A stretch of 64,000 nucleotides of DNA from JTS-AC122 sp050246015 (GCA_050246015.1 JBFWWU010000002.1:1-64000); one strand, 5' to 3'; positions 25,992 to 35,321 are shown, numbered from the stretch's first letter. Made by a program: numbers and translations. The notes: generated by a model not told the origin, from the sequence alone.

Positions 25992-28359
25992 GTTGAGGCT
26001 CCCTCGTGCGGAAGGATCGGAAGGTATCGCTGAGCACCACCGATTCGATCAGGGCGCCAAAGCGGTCGGCGTGCGCGTGCGTCCGGGCGGCGATGCGGCG
26101 GATCGCGAGCCGATCGAACGGTTCGGTGCCCCGGCCCAGGGCGTAGATCAGCACCTTCGCGGCGATCGCTTCGATCACCTGATCGCTGTTGGCAAGCAGG
26201 TGCCGCTTGAGATCCTCGATGCCCGCGAGTTCGACCCGGCCGGGGAGCGTCCCGCTGGAATCGATCGGCGTGCCGTGCTCGGCGTCACGCCAGCGCCCGA
26301 CGGCGTCGAAGTGCTCGAACGTCAACCCGATCGGATCAAGCCGGCGGTGGCACGACGCGCAGGCGGCGTCCGCGACGTGCGCCAGCAGCCGCTCACGCAC
26401 GGTCGCGCTGGGGTTGGCGGCGATGGACTGCTCCAGCGGCGGGATCTGCGGCGGAGGGGGCGGCGGGGGAGAGCCGAGGATCTGATCGAGCACGAACAGC
26501 CCGCGCTTCACCGGGCTGGTGCGGGTCGGGTTGCTCGTGAGGGTGAGGACCACGCCCATGGTGAGCACGCCGCCGCGCGGCGAACCATCGGGAATTTCGA
26601 CCTGCTGGAACTCGTCGGACGTCACGCCGGGGATGCCGTAGTGCTCGGCGAGCCGGCGATTGAGGAACGTCGCGCGGCTCTGCACGAACTCAAGGACGCT
26701 GCGGTCGGATCGAAGCACGTCAGCGAAGAACAGGGTTGCTTCGGTCTTCATGTCGCGGCGCAGCGCGTCGTCGTACCCGGGGAACAACGAGCGATCAATC
26801 GCGACACGCTCCAGGCCCCGGAGTTGGAGCCACTGCCCGGAAAAGTTCTCGATGAACGCATCGGCACGTTTGTCGGCGAGCAGTCGCCGCACCTGGGCGC
26901 TGAGCGTTTCATCGCTCAGCAGCGAGCCGTCGGCGGCGGCGCTCAGCAGCGCCTCGTCGGGCATGCTGCTCCAGAGAAAATAGGAGAGGCGGCTGGCGAG
27001 TTCATACGCGCCGAGGCGCTGCGGCCGGCCCGGGGGGACGTCCGCCTCGGGCACCGCGAACCGAAAGAGGAAGCGAGGGGACACGAGCGCGGCCGACATC
27101 GCCGTGCGCACGGCAGACTCGAAACCGGATCCCGCCTCGCGTTGCGCCTGGTACACGCCGACGAGCGAGCCGACGGCGTCATCGCTCGCCGGTCGCCGGT
27201 AGGCGCGGGACGCGAACGCACTCAGGATCGCCTGCGCGCGATCGGCGTCGCCCGCGGCGCGGTCGCCCGCCCCGAACACCCGCGTCCAGGACGCGGGCCG
27301 CTGCGTGGACGATTCATCCAACGGACCCGCGACGCTGATCGACTCGATCGCGAGGTTCCGATCCGCCTGGTCCTTGACGTAGTAGTCGTTCACGAAGTGG
27401 GCGGCGATCGCGTGGTCGCCCGCATCAAGTTGGACCGTGAGTTCGAACTCCTGCGGCTCACCGCGCGTCCCCGCCACCGAAAACTCGCGGATTTCCCGTT
27501 GATCAACCCGCAGGCTGAGTCTGGAGTATTCATTCCCGGCGTGCGTCTCCCACGCCTGAACGCGGACGCGGTATTCCGCGGTGAGGGGCGCCGCGAACCG
27601 GCCGGTCGCGGCCCCGTTGGAGTAGAGAAACACGCCGCCGCGCGGCAGCGCCTGGCCGTTCGAGCCCTTCAGCGGGCGGATTGGAGTCGGGTGATCTCCA
27701 ATCTCGACGATTGGTCCCATCGCGGAATCGATCGCGCGCTCGGCGGCGCTCAGGTACTGCTCAATCGCCAGCGGCGACGTCGAAAGCACGTCCGCGATGT
27801 TGTCAAACCCGTAGCCCGTGTCGTCCTGCGGCAGACCCGACGCCAGTTCGTCCGCGACCGCGGGGTCCAGCCCGAGCAGGTCGCGCAGCGTGCTCGCGTA
27901 CTCACGCCGGTTGAGCCGGTGGATCGTGAACCAGCCGGGATCGACGGGCACGTCGGAGGGGATGTATGCGACCGCACCGTCGAGCCACGCGGCGATCTCG
28001 CGCCGCTCCGAATCGGTCGGCTGGCGCTTGCGCTTGGGCGGCATGTGCTCGCCCCGGATAACCTCCCGGATCAGCCGCAGGTCGAATTGCCCGCTCCCCG
28101 CGGCTTCAAGACTCGTGAACTCATCCAGCCGCAGCCCGGCTTCGGCGTCTTCGCCGGTGTGACACCCCAGGCAGTACGTGTCCAGGAACGGCACGATCCG
28201 CTCGGCCAGGTTCTGCCGCAGCGCCCGGCCCGGATCATCGTCGCTCACGGCGCGCGGCGTGTCGATTCGCGCGATCTCGGCGGGCCGGGGCCACCCCGCC
28301 GCGGCCAGGACGACCACCGCGCACCCTCCCGCGACGGCATGTACCACGTGCTTGGCCAC
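25984..28359 (-). CDS. Planctomycete cytochrome c with DUF1587/1592/1588/1585 domains
   Basis: 791 residues from GTG 28359. A short signal or anchor is followed by a c-type haem motif (TYCLGCHTGE, about residue 60) in a PSCyt1-like domain. Then the typical chain of planctomycete domains appears: HRLNRREYASTLRDLLG (DUF1587), a carbohydrate-binding-like beta domain (RVRVQAWETHAGNEYS), FASRAYRRPASDDAVG, RFLFRFAVPE, YELASRLSYFLWSSMPDEAL (DUF1592), RADAFIENFSGQWLQLRGL, RGGVLTMGVVLTLTSNPTRT (DUF1588), CASCHRRLDPIGLTFEHFD and LIYALGRGTEPFDRL (DUF1585). Two Cys pairs with His make further haem or metal sites likely. It overlaps its DUF1552 partner by 8 bp and forms an operon with it. Acts in the periplasm. 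Confidence 0.95.
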   Translation of the reverse strand: MAKHVVHAVAGGCAVVVLAAAGWPRPAEIARIDTPRAVSDDDPGRALRQNLAERIVPFLDTYCLGCHTGEDAEAGLRLDEFTSLEAAGSGQFDLRLIREVIRGEHMPPKRKRQPTDSERREIAAWLDGAVAYIPSDVPVDPGWFTIHRLNRREYASTLRDLLGLDPAVADELASGLPQDDTGYGFDNIADVLSTSPLAIEQYLSAAERAIDSAMGPIVEIGDHPTPIRPLKGSNGQALPRGGVFLYSNGAATGRFAAPLTAEYRVRVQAWETHAGNEYSRLSLRVDQREIREFSVAGTRGEPQEFELTVQLDAGDHAIAAHFVNDYYVKDQADRNLAIESISVAGPLDESSTQRPASWTRVFGAGDRAAGDADRAQAILSAFASRAYRRPASDDAVGSLVGVYQAQREAGSGFESAVRTAMSAALVSPRFLFRFAVPEADVPPGRPQRLGAYELASRLSYFLWSSMPDEALLSAAADGSLLSDETLSAQVRRLLADKRADAFIENFSGQWLQLRGLERVAIDRSLFPGYDDALRRDMKTEATLFFADVLRSDRSVLEFVQSRATFLNRRLAEHYGIPGVTSDEFQQVEIPDGSPRGGVLTMGVVLTLTSNPTRTSPVKRGLFVLDQILGSPPPPPPPQIPPLEQSIAANPSATVRERLLAHVADAACASCHRRLDPIGLTFEHFDAVGRWRDAEHGTPIDSSGTLPGRVELAGIEDLKRHLLANSDQVIEAIAAKVLIYALGRGTEPFDRLAIRRIAARTHAHADRFGALIESVVLSDTFRSFRTREPQHE

Positions 28360-28504
28360 GGCGATTCCGGTGAAATCCTCGCTCGGTCGCGCGAATCACG
28401 ATTCGACAAATCCTAGAGAGTCGCCGGGTACTGAGCGACGCCCGGGTTCCCCGCATTTTCCCGCGGCGAACTCTGTTCAAGATCACCCGATCCATGCGGA
28501 GGCA

Positions 28505-29740
28505 TCACAGGTCGGCGGGGCACAGGCAGAGCCCAAGCGTGGTCGTCCAGCCGGGGAGCGGCTGCTTGACGTCCACGTCCCGCGCCACCTCGGTGCCGTG
28601 CTTGGCAACCAGGGCCATCGGATCAGCGACCTGCACTTCGATATCAAGCCGGGAGGCGAGCCGGCTGACGAGCAGCGCGTTGCGCGACTCACCGCCGACG
28701 AGGATCAGGCGCGAGAGCCGCTTCTCGGGAAAGAGGTCGGCGTGGTACCGCAGGCACATCCAGATCTCGTCCGCGAGGCACTCGAGCTGGCTCGACAGGT
28801 CCAGACGGATCTGCTTTCCGGTCGGCTTCGCGTCGGCGTGCACGCCGTTGCTCGATGTCGCGGACGTGGGCGGCGCGGCGGAGGGCGCGACGGCGAGGTC
28901 TGACTCGCCGGTCGCGTCGTCGAAAGCGCTGGATGCCGGTGGCGAGGACTCGGGGGTCCTGGCGGGAACGATTTCGATCGCTTCACGGCGCTGGGTGCGG
29001 GCCCAAGTCACGCCACACCTGAGCTGCGCCGCGGCGGCCTCGTCCAGGTGGCGCCCGCCGATGTTGATCGTCTTTGCGAAGACCATCTCCTTGCCGTGCG
29101 CCATGATGCAGGTCGTCGCGCCGGCGCCGAGGTCGATGTAGGCGCTGACCGTGTTCTTGTCCTCTTCGCGCCGGCACAGCACGTCGAAGCCTCGCATCGT
29201 CGCCAGGGTTGATGGGTGAATCCCGACGGGTTCGAGCTTGCACCCGCGCAGCGCGTCCATCACGCGGCGGATGAGTTCGAGCGGTACCGCGAACGAGATG
29301 ACTTCCTGTTTCGTCGAGGGCACGGCCCCCGTGACGCCCCCCACCACCGAGTGTCGATAGACCAGCGCGTCGGGATGGCATCCGAGCGTGGCGGGAATCG
29401 CCGAGCGCACCGCGCCCGCGATGTCGCTTTCGCTCTTGGCGAACTGCAGGTGCCGGCAGAAGACCTGCGAGGCGGGGATGGCGCACATCGCCCGCTTCCC
29501 CTTGAACGCGCCGCCGCGGATGATCCGCGCGAGCGCCTCGGCCTGAAAGTCCAGACGCTTGACGTGATCCGTCTGCACGTCATCGGGAACCTCGGCCTGC
29601 GCCGCGGCGATCAGCGAGTATTCATCGCCGACGCCGATCTGCAGCACCTTGAGCGAACCGATGCCGAAGTCGATCGCAATCGGCGACGTGGAGTTGGTGA
29701 GCAGGCTGACGGAACGAACCTTGCTGAGCGTAAAGGCCAT
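28505..29740 (-). CDS. pilM: PilM-like type IV pilus assembly ATPase
   Basis: 411 residues with an actin/FtsA-like fold. A GGAG Shine-Dalgarno precedes ATG 29740. Motifs: AIDFGIGSLKVLQIG (phosphate 1), an IPASQVFCRHLQFAKSE region typical of PilM SHS2, VSAYIDLGAGATTCIMAHG (phosphate 2), and LSRLILVGGESRNALL (adenosine motif). A disordered Ala/Ser/Pro-rich insert lies at about 260-305, and the tail is WTTTLGLCLCPADL. PilM sits under the cytoplasmic membrane and links the pilus motor to PilN. No pilN/O/P/Q gene is adjacent, which is unusual, and PilM alone suggests a dispersed pilus cluster. Gene symbol is by family resemblance. Confidence 0.9.
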   Translation of the reverse strand: MAFTLSKVRSVSLLTNSTSPIAIDFGIGSLKVLQIGVGDEYSLIAAAQAEVPDDVQTDHVKRLDFQAEALARIIRGGAFKGKRAMCAIPASQVFCRHLQFAKSESDIAGAVRSAIPATLGCHPDALVYRHSVVGGVTGAVPSTKQEVISFAVPLELIRRVMDALRGCKLEPVGIHPSTLATMRGFDVLCRREEDKNTVSAYIDLGAGATTCIMAHGKEMVFAKTINIGGRHLDEAAAAQLRCGVTWARTQRREAIEIVPARTPESSPPASSAFDDATGESDLAVAPSAAPPTSATSSNGVHADAKPTGKQIRLDLSSQLECLADEIWMCLRYHADLFPEKRLSRLILVGGESRNALLVSRLASRLDIEVQVADPMALVAKHGTEVARDVDVKQPLPGWTTTLGLCLCPADL

Positions 29741-29913
29741 GTGCCGGTCTCCGGGTCCGAGAACGTGTCCGTCGGCGCGGACTCGTGGGTTGTTATCGAC
29801 CGGAACGCGGGCGAGCTACCGCGCCGCCGAGCGGCGACACGCGATTCACCCCCCGCATGACCGGAGCAGCCGGCATATTCCGTCGTGTTGCTTCCGACTC
29901 CGCAAATCGCGGG

Positions 29914-30330
29914 CTAGTGGACCAGCGATTTCAAGCGGTGACGCCACGAGGCGGGGAGATCGATCTTCTGCCGCGCCTGATAGTCGTACGCGACGATGAC
30001 CCCGCTGCCCACCGCGGCGACCTGACTCTGAGCGGCGCTGATCAGTTCATGCTCGAGCGTGAAGCGGTCCGGCTCGATCGCCGCCACCCGCGAGGTGATC
30101 CGCAGCGTGTCGGGATACGTGACCGGACGACGGAAGCGAGCCTGCGCGGATTGCAGGATGACGCCGGGCCCGTCGGCGTGGCGCAGCCGGTCCACGCCGA
30201 GCCAGAGCAGGAACGCGACACGCGCCGATTCCATGTACCGAAAGTACACGGCGTTGTTCACGTGCCCCAGCGCGTCCATGTCGCCCCATGCGACGGGTTG
30301 TTCCAGAATCGGCGGCGTGCGGTCGTTCAT
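29914..30330 (-). CDS. YbgC/FadM-type acyl-CoA thioesterase
   Basis: A 138-residue single hot-dog domain. The catalytic loop GDMDALGHVNNAVYFRYMES is textbook for the 4-hydroxybenzoyl-CoA thioesterase family, in which the Asp in MDALGH is catalytic. YPDTLRITSRV and RFTLEHELIS strands complete the fold. It hydrolyses acyl-CoA thioesters in the cytoplasm; chain-length preference is unknown. It starts 22 bp after the metalloprotease-like gene, as the third gene of the acnA operon. Confidence 0.93.
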   Translation of the reverse strand: MNDRTPPILEQPVAWGDMDALGHVNNAVYFRYMESARVAFLLWLGVDRLRHADGPGVILQSAQARFRRPVTYPDTLRITSRVAAIEPDRFTLEHELISAAQSQVAAVGSGVIVAYDYQARQKIDLPASWRHRLKSLVH

Positions 30331-30352
30331 GATGCCAGTCTCGTGTGCGTGA

Positions 30353-30877
30353 TCACCCCATGAGGCGCCGGACTTCGTTCCTCACATCAAATCGCTCCTG
30401 CGGCGACGCATCGAATCGCGCCTGCAACTCATAGGCGCACCGCTCGGCGTTGATCGCGAAGTAGTCGCGGCCGTTCTTGAAATAGTCGCTGACATACCGG
30501 TGCAACATCGGCCCGATGCCGTACTCCTCGTATTGAACAACGTGCACCACCTCGTGGAAGAGCAGCGAAGCAGTGGGAGGATTGACCGCGCATGCCACGG
30601 CGTCGCCGAACGCCATGCCTCGCACTGTCGAGAGATCCACGAGCGACCCGAGCCGGCGCAGCGGCAGCACCCGCGCCGGCCACGGCGGGGCGATGCGATC
30701 AACAACCGCGACACGCACGCGATCGAGCAGCGCAGCCGTGAAGAAGCCGCCGAGCGAACCTCGTTCGTCGCGAGATAACGCACGTCCGATTCGCCGATAC
30801 TGGCGCCGGCGCGAGGCAACCCACGCGCCGCCGAGCACCGGCGTCGCCGCGACGATGATTCGCTCGTGCGCCCTCAT
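30353..30877 (-). CDS. HExxH-containing hypothetical protein (possible metallopeptidase)
   Basis: 174 residues from ATG 30877 (MRAHERIIVAATPV); a frame extension to 30907 overlaps acnA and is less likely. The start comes one base after the acnA stop codon, so translation is probably coupled. The protein has a zinc-binding HExxH motif (LLFHEVVHVVQYEEYGI, around residue 118), as in M48-like or DUF4157-type proteins, plus a conserved aromatic helix DYFKNGRDYFAINAERCAYE with Glu after it. Residues around ALLDRVRVAVVDRI are hydrophobic but not clearly membrane-spanning. Family not recognised. The HExxH points to a possible metalloprotease; the third ligand could be the later Glu. Role with aconitase is unknown. 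Confidence 0.75.
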   Translation of the reverse strand: MRAHERIIVAATPVLGGAWVASRRRQYRRIGRALSRDERGSLGGFFTAALLDRVRVAVVDRIAPPWPARVLPLRRLGSLVDLSTVRGMAFGDAVACAVNPPTASLLFHEVVHVVQYEEYGIGPMLHRYVSDYFKNGRDYFAINAERCAYELQARFDASPQERFDVRNEVRRLMG

Positions 30878-30878
30878 A

Positions 30879-33722
30879 TCAGACGCCGACGGGCTTCCGG
30901 CTGTCATTCAGCAGCCGCCGCAGCACCGTGTGCAGCACACCGCCGTTGCGGTAGTACTCTGCTTCCACCGGCGTGTCGATTCGGCACCGCGCGATGAAAT
31001 CGACCCTTGTACCGTCCGGCTTCGTCGCCGTCACCTTCACTTCGCAGCGCGGCTCGACGAGCCCATCGCTGCTGACCGGCAGGCCGATGTCGAACGATTC
31101 GTCGCCGGCAAGCCCAAGCGACGCCGCCGACTGTCCTTCCATGAAGTTCAAGGGCAGCACGCCCATGCCGACAAGGTTGCTGCGGTGGATGCGCTCGAAC
31201 GACTCGCTGATCACGGCTTTCACGCCGAGCAACAGCGTGCCCTTGGCCGCCCAGTCGCGTGACGAGCCCATGCCGTAGTCCTTGCCTGCAAGCACGATCA
31301 GCGGCGTCCCTTCCTTCTGATAGTTCATCGACGCGTTGTAGATGTAGTCGATCTTGCCGCCGCCGGCTTTCGACATGTCGCGCGTCCAGCCGCCTTCGCG
31401 GATCTTGCCGGTCGCGACATCGAACGCAAGCCGGTTCTTGACGCGCACGTTGGCGAACGTGCCGCGTGTCATGATGCGGTCGTTGCCGCGGCGCGAGCCG
31501 TAGGAGTTGAATTCCGCCTTGCGCACGCCGAGCGACTTGAGGTACTCACCCGCCGGCGACGCTTCCGCGATGTCGCCCGCCGGCGAGATGTGATCCGTCG
31601 TCACGCTGTCGCCGACGAACGCGAGCACCTTGGCCCCCTTGATCGCGCCCGGCTTGCCGGGCTGGTCGCTCATCCCCACGAAATACGGCGGGTGCTGGAT
31701 GTACGTGCTCCGCTGGTTCCACTTGTACTGCTCGCTCTTGCTCACCGGCACCTTGTTCCATTGCTCGTTGCCGCTGAACACGTTGGCGTATTCCTTGCGG
31801 AACTGCTCCGGCGACAGGCACCGGTTCTTGACCTCCTGCACTTCCTTCCACGTCGGCCAGATGTCCTTGAGGAAGACCGGCTTGCCGTCCTTGCTCGTGC
31901 CGATCACGTCGCTCGCGACGTCGATCGCGACACTGCCGGCGATCGCGTACGCGACGCACAGGGGCGGCGAGGCGAGGTAGTTCGCCTTCACGTTCGGATG
32001 CACGCGACCCTCGAAGTTGCGATTCCCCGACAGCACTGAAGCGACCACCAGATCGCCCTGCTTGATCGCCGCCTCGACTTCGTCGGGCAGCGGCCCCGAG
32101 TTGCCGATGCACGTCGTGCAGCCGTACCCGACTGTGTTGAACCCGATCGCATCCAGGTCGGCGCTCAACCCTGCCTTGTCGAGGTACGCCGTCACAACCT
32201 TCGAACCCGGCGCGAGCGAGGTCTTGACCCACGGCTTGCGCGTCAATCCTAGTTCCCGCGCCTTGCGCGCCACCAGTCCCGCCGCGATCAGCACGTCGGG
32301 ATTGCTGGTGTTCGTGCAGCTCGTGATCGCTGCGATCACCACGTCACCGTGGTGCAAGTGAAACTTCGCGCCGTTGTACCCCACCGGCACGCCGACGCAT
32401 CCCGCGTCCGCCTTGGGGTCGGGCGTCACCGCCGTGCCTGTCACCCGACCGCCTTCGTCGATCCATCGGCTTGTGTTCACGCTCTCGGCGAGCACCTTCT
32501 TCCCGAAACTGTCCGCCAGTTCCTTGTTCCACGACGCTTTCACATCCTTCAACGCCACGCGATCCTGCGGCCGCTTCGGCCCGGCCAGCGACGGCTGCAC
32601 GGTCGACAGATCCAGTTCCAGCACATCCGTGAACTCGGGCTCCGGCGTGCCGGGCGTCCAGAACAACCCGTTCGCCTTGCAGTACGCTTCGACCAAGGCC
32701 ACCGTCGCGTCGTCGCGTCCGGTGAATCGCAGGTAATCCAGTGTCGCCTGATCGACCGGGAAGAACCCCATCGTCGCCCCGTACTCTGGCGCCATGTTCG
32801 CGATTGTCGCGCGGTCCGGCACGCTCATGCTCGCCAGCCCTTCGCCCAAGAACTCCACGAACTTGTCCACCACGCCCTTCTTGCGCAGCATCTGCGTCAC
32901 CGTCAGCACCAGGTCCGTCGCCGTCGTGCCCTCCGGCAGTTTGCCCTTGAGCCGGAACCCGATGACCTCCGGCGTCAGCATGTAGATCGGCTGGCCGAGC
33001 ATCACCGCCTCGGCCTCGATCCCGCCCACACCCCATCCCACCACGCCCAGGCCGTTGATCATCGTCGTGTGGCTATCCGTGCCCACGCACGAATCGGGAT
33101 ACACGACCGCGTTTTCGCCCGCTTGCTTGGTCAGCACACCGGTCGCGAGGTACTCAAGGTTCACCTGGTGCACGATCCCCGTCGCCGGCGGCACGCACGT
33201 GAAGTTGTTCAGGGACTGCTGCCCCCACTTCAGAAACTCGTAACGCTCGTTGTTGCGCTCGAACTCTTTTTGAGCGTTGATCGTCAGCGCCGTCACGCCG
33301 TTGCGCGGCGGCCCGAAGGCGTCCACCTGCACCGAGTGGTCGATCACCAGGTCGCACTTCACGAGCGGGTTGATCCGGTTCGGATCGCCGCCCAGCGCCT
33401 TCATCGCGTCGCGCATCGCCGCCAGGTCCACGACGCACGGCACGCCGGTGAAGTCCTGCAGCACCACCCGCCCCGGCATGAACGGGATCTCTTCCTTCAC
33501 CGGCGCCTTCGCGTTCCAGTTTGCCAGCCCAGCGACGTCGTCCTGCGTCACGATGAATCCGTCGCAGTGCCGCAGCATGCTCTCAAGCAGCACCTTGATC
33601 GAGTACGGCAACCGATCGACGTGCCCGATCTTGGCCCGCTTCAGCGCGCCGAGGTCGAAATACGAATACGTCCCGAATGCGGTTTTCAGCGTCGCCAGAG
33701 CATTGAACGGCGTGGCAGGCAT
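30879..33722 (-). CDS. acnA: Aconitate hydratase A
   Basis: 947 residues, slightly longer than most AcnA. It interconverts citrate and isocitrate in the TCA cycle using a [4Fe-4S] cluster. Visible signatures: RLPYSIKVLLESMLRH at the start, PGRVVLQDFTGVPCVVD, HSVQVDAFG, VVYPDSCVGTDSHTTMINGLG (aconitase signature 1), ITSCTNTSNP (first cluster Cys, about 467), YGCTTCIGNSGPLPDEV (two more cluster Cys, about 536), and the mobile C-terminal swivel domain with GSSRDWAAKGTLLLG. The start has a good Shine-Dalgarno (AAAGGA). It is the first gene of a three-gene operon that continues with the HExxH protein (1 bp) and the thioesterase. Confidence 0.98.
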   Translation of the reverse strand: MPATPFNALATLKTAFGTYSYFDLGALKRAKIGHVDRLPYSIKVLLESMLRHCDGFIVTQDDVAGLANWNAKAPVKEEIPFMPGRVVLQDFTGVPCVVDLAAMRDAMKALGGDPNRINPLVKCDLVIDHSVQVDAFGPPRNGVTALTINAQKEFERNNERYEFLKWGQQSLNNFTCVPPATGIVHQVNLEYLATGVLTKQAGENAVVYPDSCVGTDSHTTMINGLGVVGWGVGGIEAEAVMLGQPIYMLTPEVIGFRLKGKLPEGTTATDLVLTVTQMLRKKGVVDKFVEFLGEGLASMSVPDRATIANMAPEYGATMGFFPVDQATLDYLRFTGRDDATVALVEAYCKANGLFWTPGTPEPEFTDVLELDLSTVQPSLAGPKRPQDRVALKDVKASWNKELADSFGKKVLAESVNTSRWIDEGGRVTGTAVTPDPKADAGCVGVPVGYNGAKFHLHHGDVVIAAITSCTNTSNPDVLIAAGLVARKARELGLTRKPWVKTSLAPGSKVVTAYLDKAGLSADLDAIGFNTVGYGCTTCIGNSGPLPDEVEAAIKQGDLVVASVLSGNRNFEGRVHPNVKANYLASPPLCVAYAIAGSVAIDVASDVIGTSKDGKPVFLKDIWPTWKEVQEVKNRCLSPEQFRKEYANVFSGNEQWNKVPVSKSEQYKWNQRSTYIQHPPYFVGMSDQPGKPGAIKGAKVLAFVGDSVTTDHISPAGDIAEASPAGEYLKSLGVRKAEFNSYGSRRGNDRIMTRGTFANVRVKNRLAFDVATGKIREGGWTRDMSKAGGGKIDYIYNASMNYQKEGTPLIVLAGKDYGMGSSRDWAAKGTLLLGVKAVISESFERIHRSNLVGMGVLPLNFMEGQSAASLGLAGDESFDIGLPVSSDGLVEPRCEVKVTATKPDGTRVDFIARCRIDTPVEAEYYRNGGVLHTVLRRLLNDSRKPVGV

Positions 33723-33774
33723 CTCATGTCCTTTCGATTCGATGTGCGTGTCTGAGTAATCATCGCACAGCGGA

Positions 33775-33840
33775 CTCGATCAATCCAATCGATTGCCATA
33801 ACGTGTTCAATAATCAGTATTTATCACACACGGCGACCGT
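33775..33840 (-). promoter_or_regulatory. AT-rich upstream region of acnA
   Basis: The 120-bp gap upstream of acnA is strikingly A/T-rich compared with its surroundings, around ATAACG, AATAAT and TTTATCAC. A promoter for the acnA operon is expected here. I cannot place -35 and -10 boxes with certainty. Confidence 0.4.
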
Positions 33841-33845
33841 TTACA

Positions 33846-34268
33846 CTAAAGCGTGATGTCGTACACCTTGTGCGTCTTGGTGAGCACAAAGCCTCGTCGC
33901 TCATAGAACGCTGCCGCATCGGTGCGCCGCTGGTTCGTGCGAACCCGCAGGCGCGTCAGTCCTTGTTGGCGCGTCCAGTCCTTCGCCCATTCCACCATCG
34001 CCGTCCCGATTCCTTCGCCTCGGCGTCTCTCATCGACCACCATGCCGACGATCTCCGCCCACTCACCCGATTCCATCGCGTGCCGTCGCTGAACTTCCAG
34101 CCAGGCGACGACCACACCCGCACGTTCATACACGATCAGGGCCTCGCCCTCGCGGCGAATGCAAGCCTCGATTCGATCGCTCGTTTCTGGCACGCTCGCC
34201 GGGTAACCAAGCTGCACCGAGAGTCCGGCGATCACCGTCGCATCATGTGTGCTGGCTTCTCGAATCAT
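33846..34268 (-). CDS. GNAT-family N-acetyltransferase
   Basis: 140 residues forming one GNAT domain: beta strand MIREASTHDATVIAGLSVQL, then VVVAWLEVQRRH, EIVGMVVDERRRGEGIGTAM (the acetyl-CoA pyrophosphate loop Q/RxxGxG/A), and the C-terminal LRVRTNQRRTDAAAFYERRGF. Transfers acetyl from acetyl-CoA to an amine of unknown identity. It lies upstream of acnA on the same strand, with the AT-rich gap between. Confidence 0.93.
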   Translation of the reverse strand: MIREASTHDATVIAGLSVQLGYPASVPETSDRIEACIRREGEALIVYERAGVVVAWLEVQRRHAMESGEWAEIVGMVVDERRRGEGIGTAMVEWAKDWTRQQGLTRLRVRTNQRRTDAAAFYERRGFVLTKTHKVYDITL

Positions 34269-34400
34269 CGGCGTGCCACTCGATCATCAACCTCACCCCG
34301 CGAATCACCGCAACGTGCCCGCGCTGCCGCACCCGCATTCATCCTCGTTTCGGCGACCCCTTCATCATCCCACGTCGCCTTTGACGTGATCCCAGTTGCT

Positions 34401-35321
34401 TCACCAGTTCCCGCTCGAACGCCGCCACGGCTGGACTCGGAATCCTGTCGCGTCGCGCACAATCGCAAGCGTGCGGCGCAATGTACCCTCCCGGCTCGCC
34501 GCGCTCTGCTCGAATCCGTCACCCGGCCGCAGCGCGAAGCGCGACACAAACCCAACGCCGATCCCCGCCTCCACCATCCGCTTGATGCTCTCGATCGAAC
34601 GCAGTTCCATCACGACATCGAGCGTCACGCCCGCGCGCTGTGCCCCCTCGTCCACAAGTTGCCGCACCGCCGTGCCTGCCTCGAATGCAACGACCGGCAC
34701 GCCGACCAGATCCTTCCACGTAAACGTCCCGGGCAAGCGCCCACTCGCGCCCTCGCCCTTCAACTCGCTCCCTCGATCCCTCGTTTGCTTGATCCCTCTC
34801 TTGGGCACAATCAGCCTGAGTTCGTCGTCAACCAGCGGGATCGACATCAGATCGTTCGACACCGCCGACGGAATCGGGAGCGTCACGATGCCAAGATCCA
34901 GTTCTCCATTGAGCACGGCGGCCGCGGTCGCGCTGCTCCCAGTCTCACGCACATAGAAGCGCAATCCCGGGTGCTGTTTGCGAACCGCCGAGACGACTTC
35001 CGGCAGCAGGTACGTCGTCACGGTCGCGCCGCCGCCGACGCGGATCGAGCCCGCTTCGAGCCCCGCGAGTTCACGCACCGCCGTCACACCGCGCTCCGCC
35101 GCCGCGAGCGATTCTTCGGCATGCCGCAGGAACGCGCGGCCCGCGTCGGTCAGTTCGACGCCCCGGCCGGTGCGATCGAGCAGTGCACACCCGACCTCCG
35201 CTTCCAGTTTCTTCAGAGCGGCCGACAGCGCCGGCTGCGTCACGCCCAGAGACTGCGCGGCGCGAGTCATGTGCCTCGCGCGCGCGATCGACCGGAAGTA
35301 CCGCAGCGTCGTCAGTTCCAT
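34401..35321 (-). CDS. LysR-type transcriptional regulator, with insert and 3' frameshift
   Basis: 306 residues as read. Residues 1-60 are the winged helix-turn-helix (LRYFRSIARARHMTRAAQSL, VTQPALSAALKKLEAEVGC). The effector domain follows, with VRVGGGATVTTYLLPEV and TSSAATAAAVLNGELDLGI. A stretch at about 183-201 (GIKQTRDRGSELKGEGASG) interrupts the family alignment and is encoded by copies of the GATCCCTC octamer. The end reads TGFRVQPWRRSSGNW, but a -1 shift near 34446-34458 restores RDRIPSPAVAAFERELVK to a stop at 34339-34341, matching LysR tails. The intact gene was probably 34339-35321. Target genes are unknown; the VOC gene is upstream on the same strand. Confidence 0.9.
   Translation of the reverse strand: MELTTLRYFRSIARARHMTRAAQSLGVTQPALSAALKKLEAEVGCALLDRTGRGVELTDAGRAFLRHAEESLAAAERGVTAVRELAGLEAGSIRVGGGATVTTYLLPEVVSAVRKQHPGLRFYVRETGSSATAAAVLNGELDLGIVTLPIPSAVSNDLMSIPLVDDELRLIVPKRGIKQTRDRGSELKGEGASGRLPGTFTWKDLVGVPVVAFEAGTAVRQLVDEGAQRAGVTLDVVMELRSIESIKRMVEAGIGVGFVSRFALRPGDGFEQSAASREGTLRRTLAIVRDATGFRVQPWRRSSGNW
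34766..34797. repeat. Octamer repeat inside LysR gene
   Basis: Two diverged GATCCCTC copies around 34770-34797, read in frame as part of a non-family insert in the regulator. Same unit as at 7789 and 14033. Confidence 0.5.

Noticed and set aside
25822..28416. 864-residue plus-strand frame across the DUF1552/DUF1592 genes
   Set aside because: Arg-rich antisense shadow; the minus strand has conserved domains.
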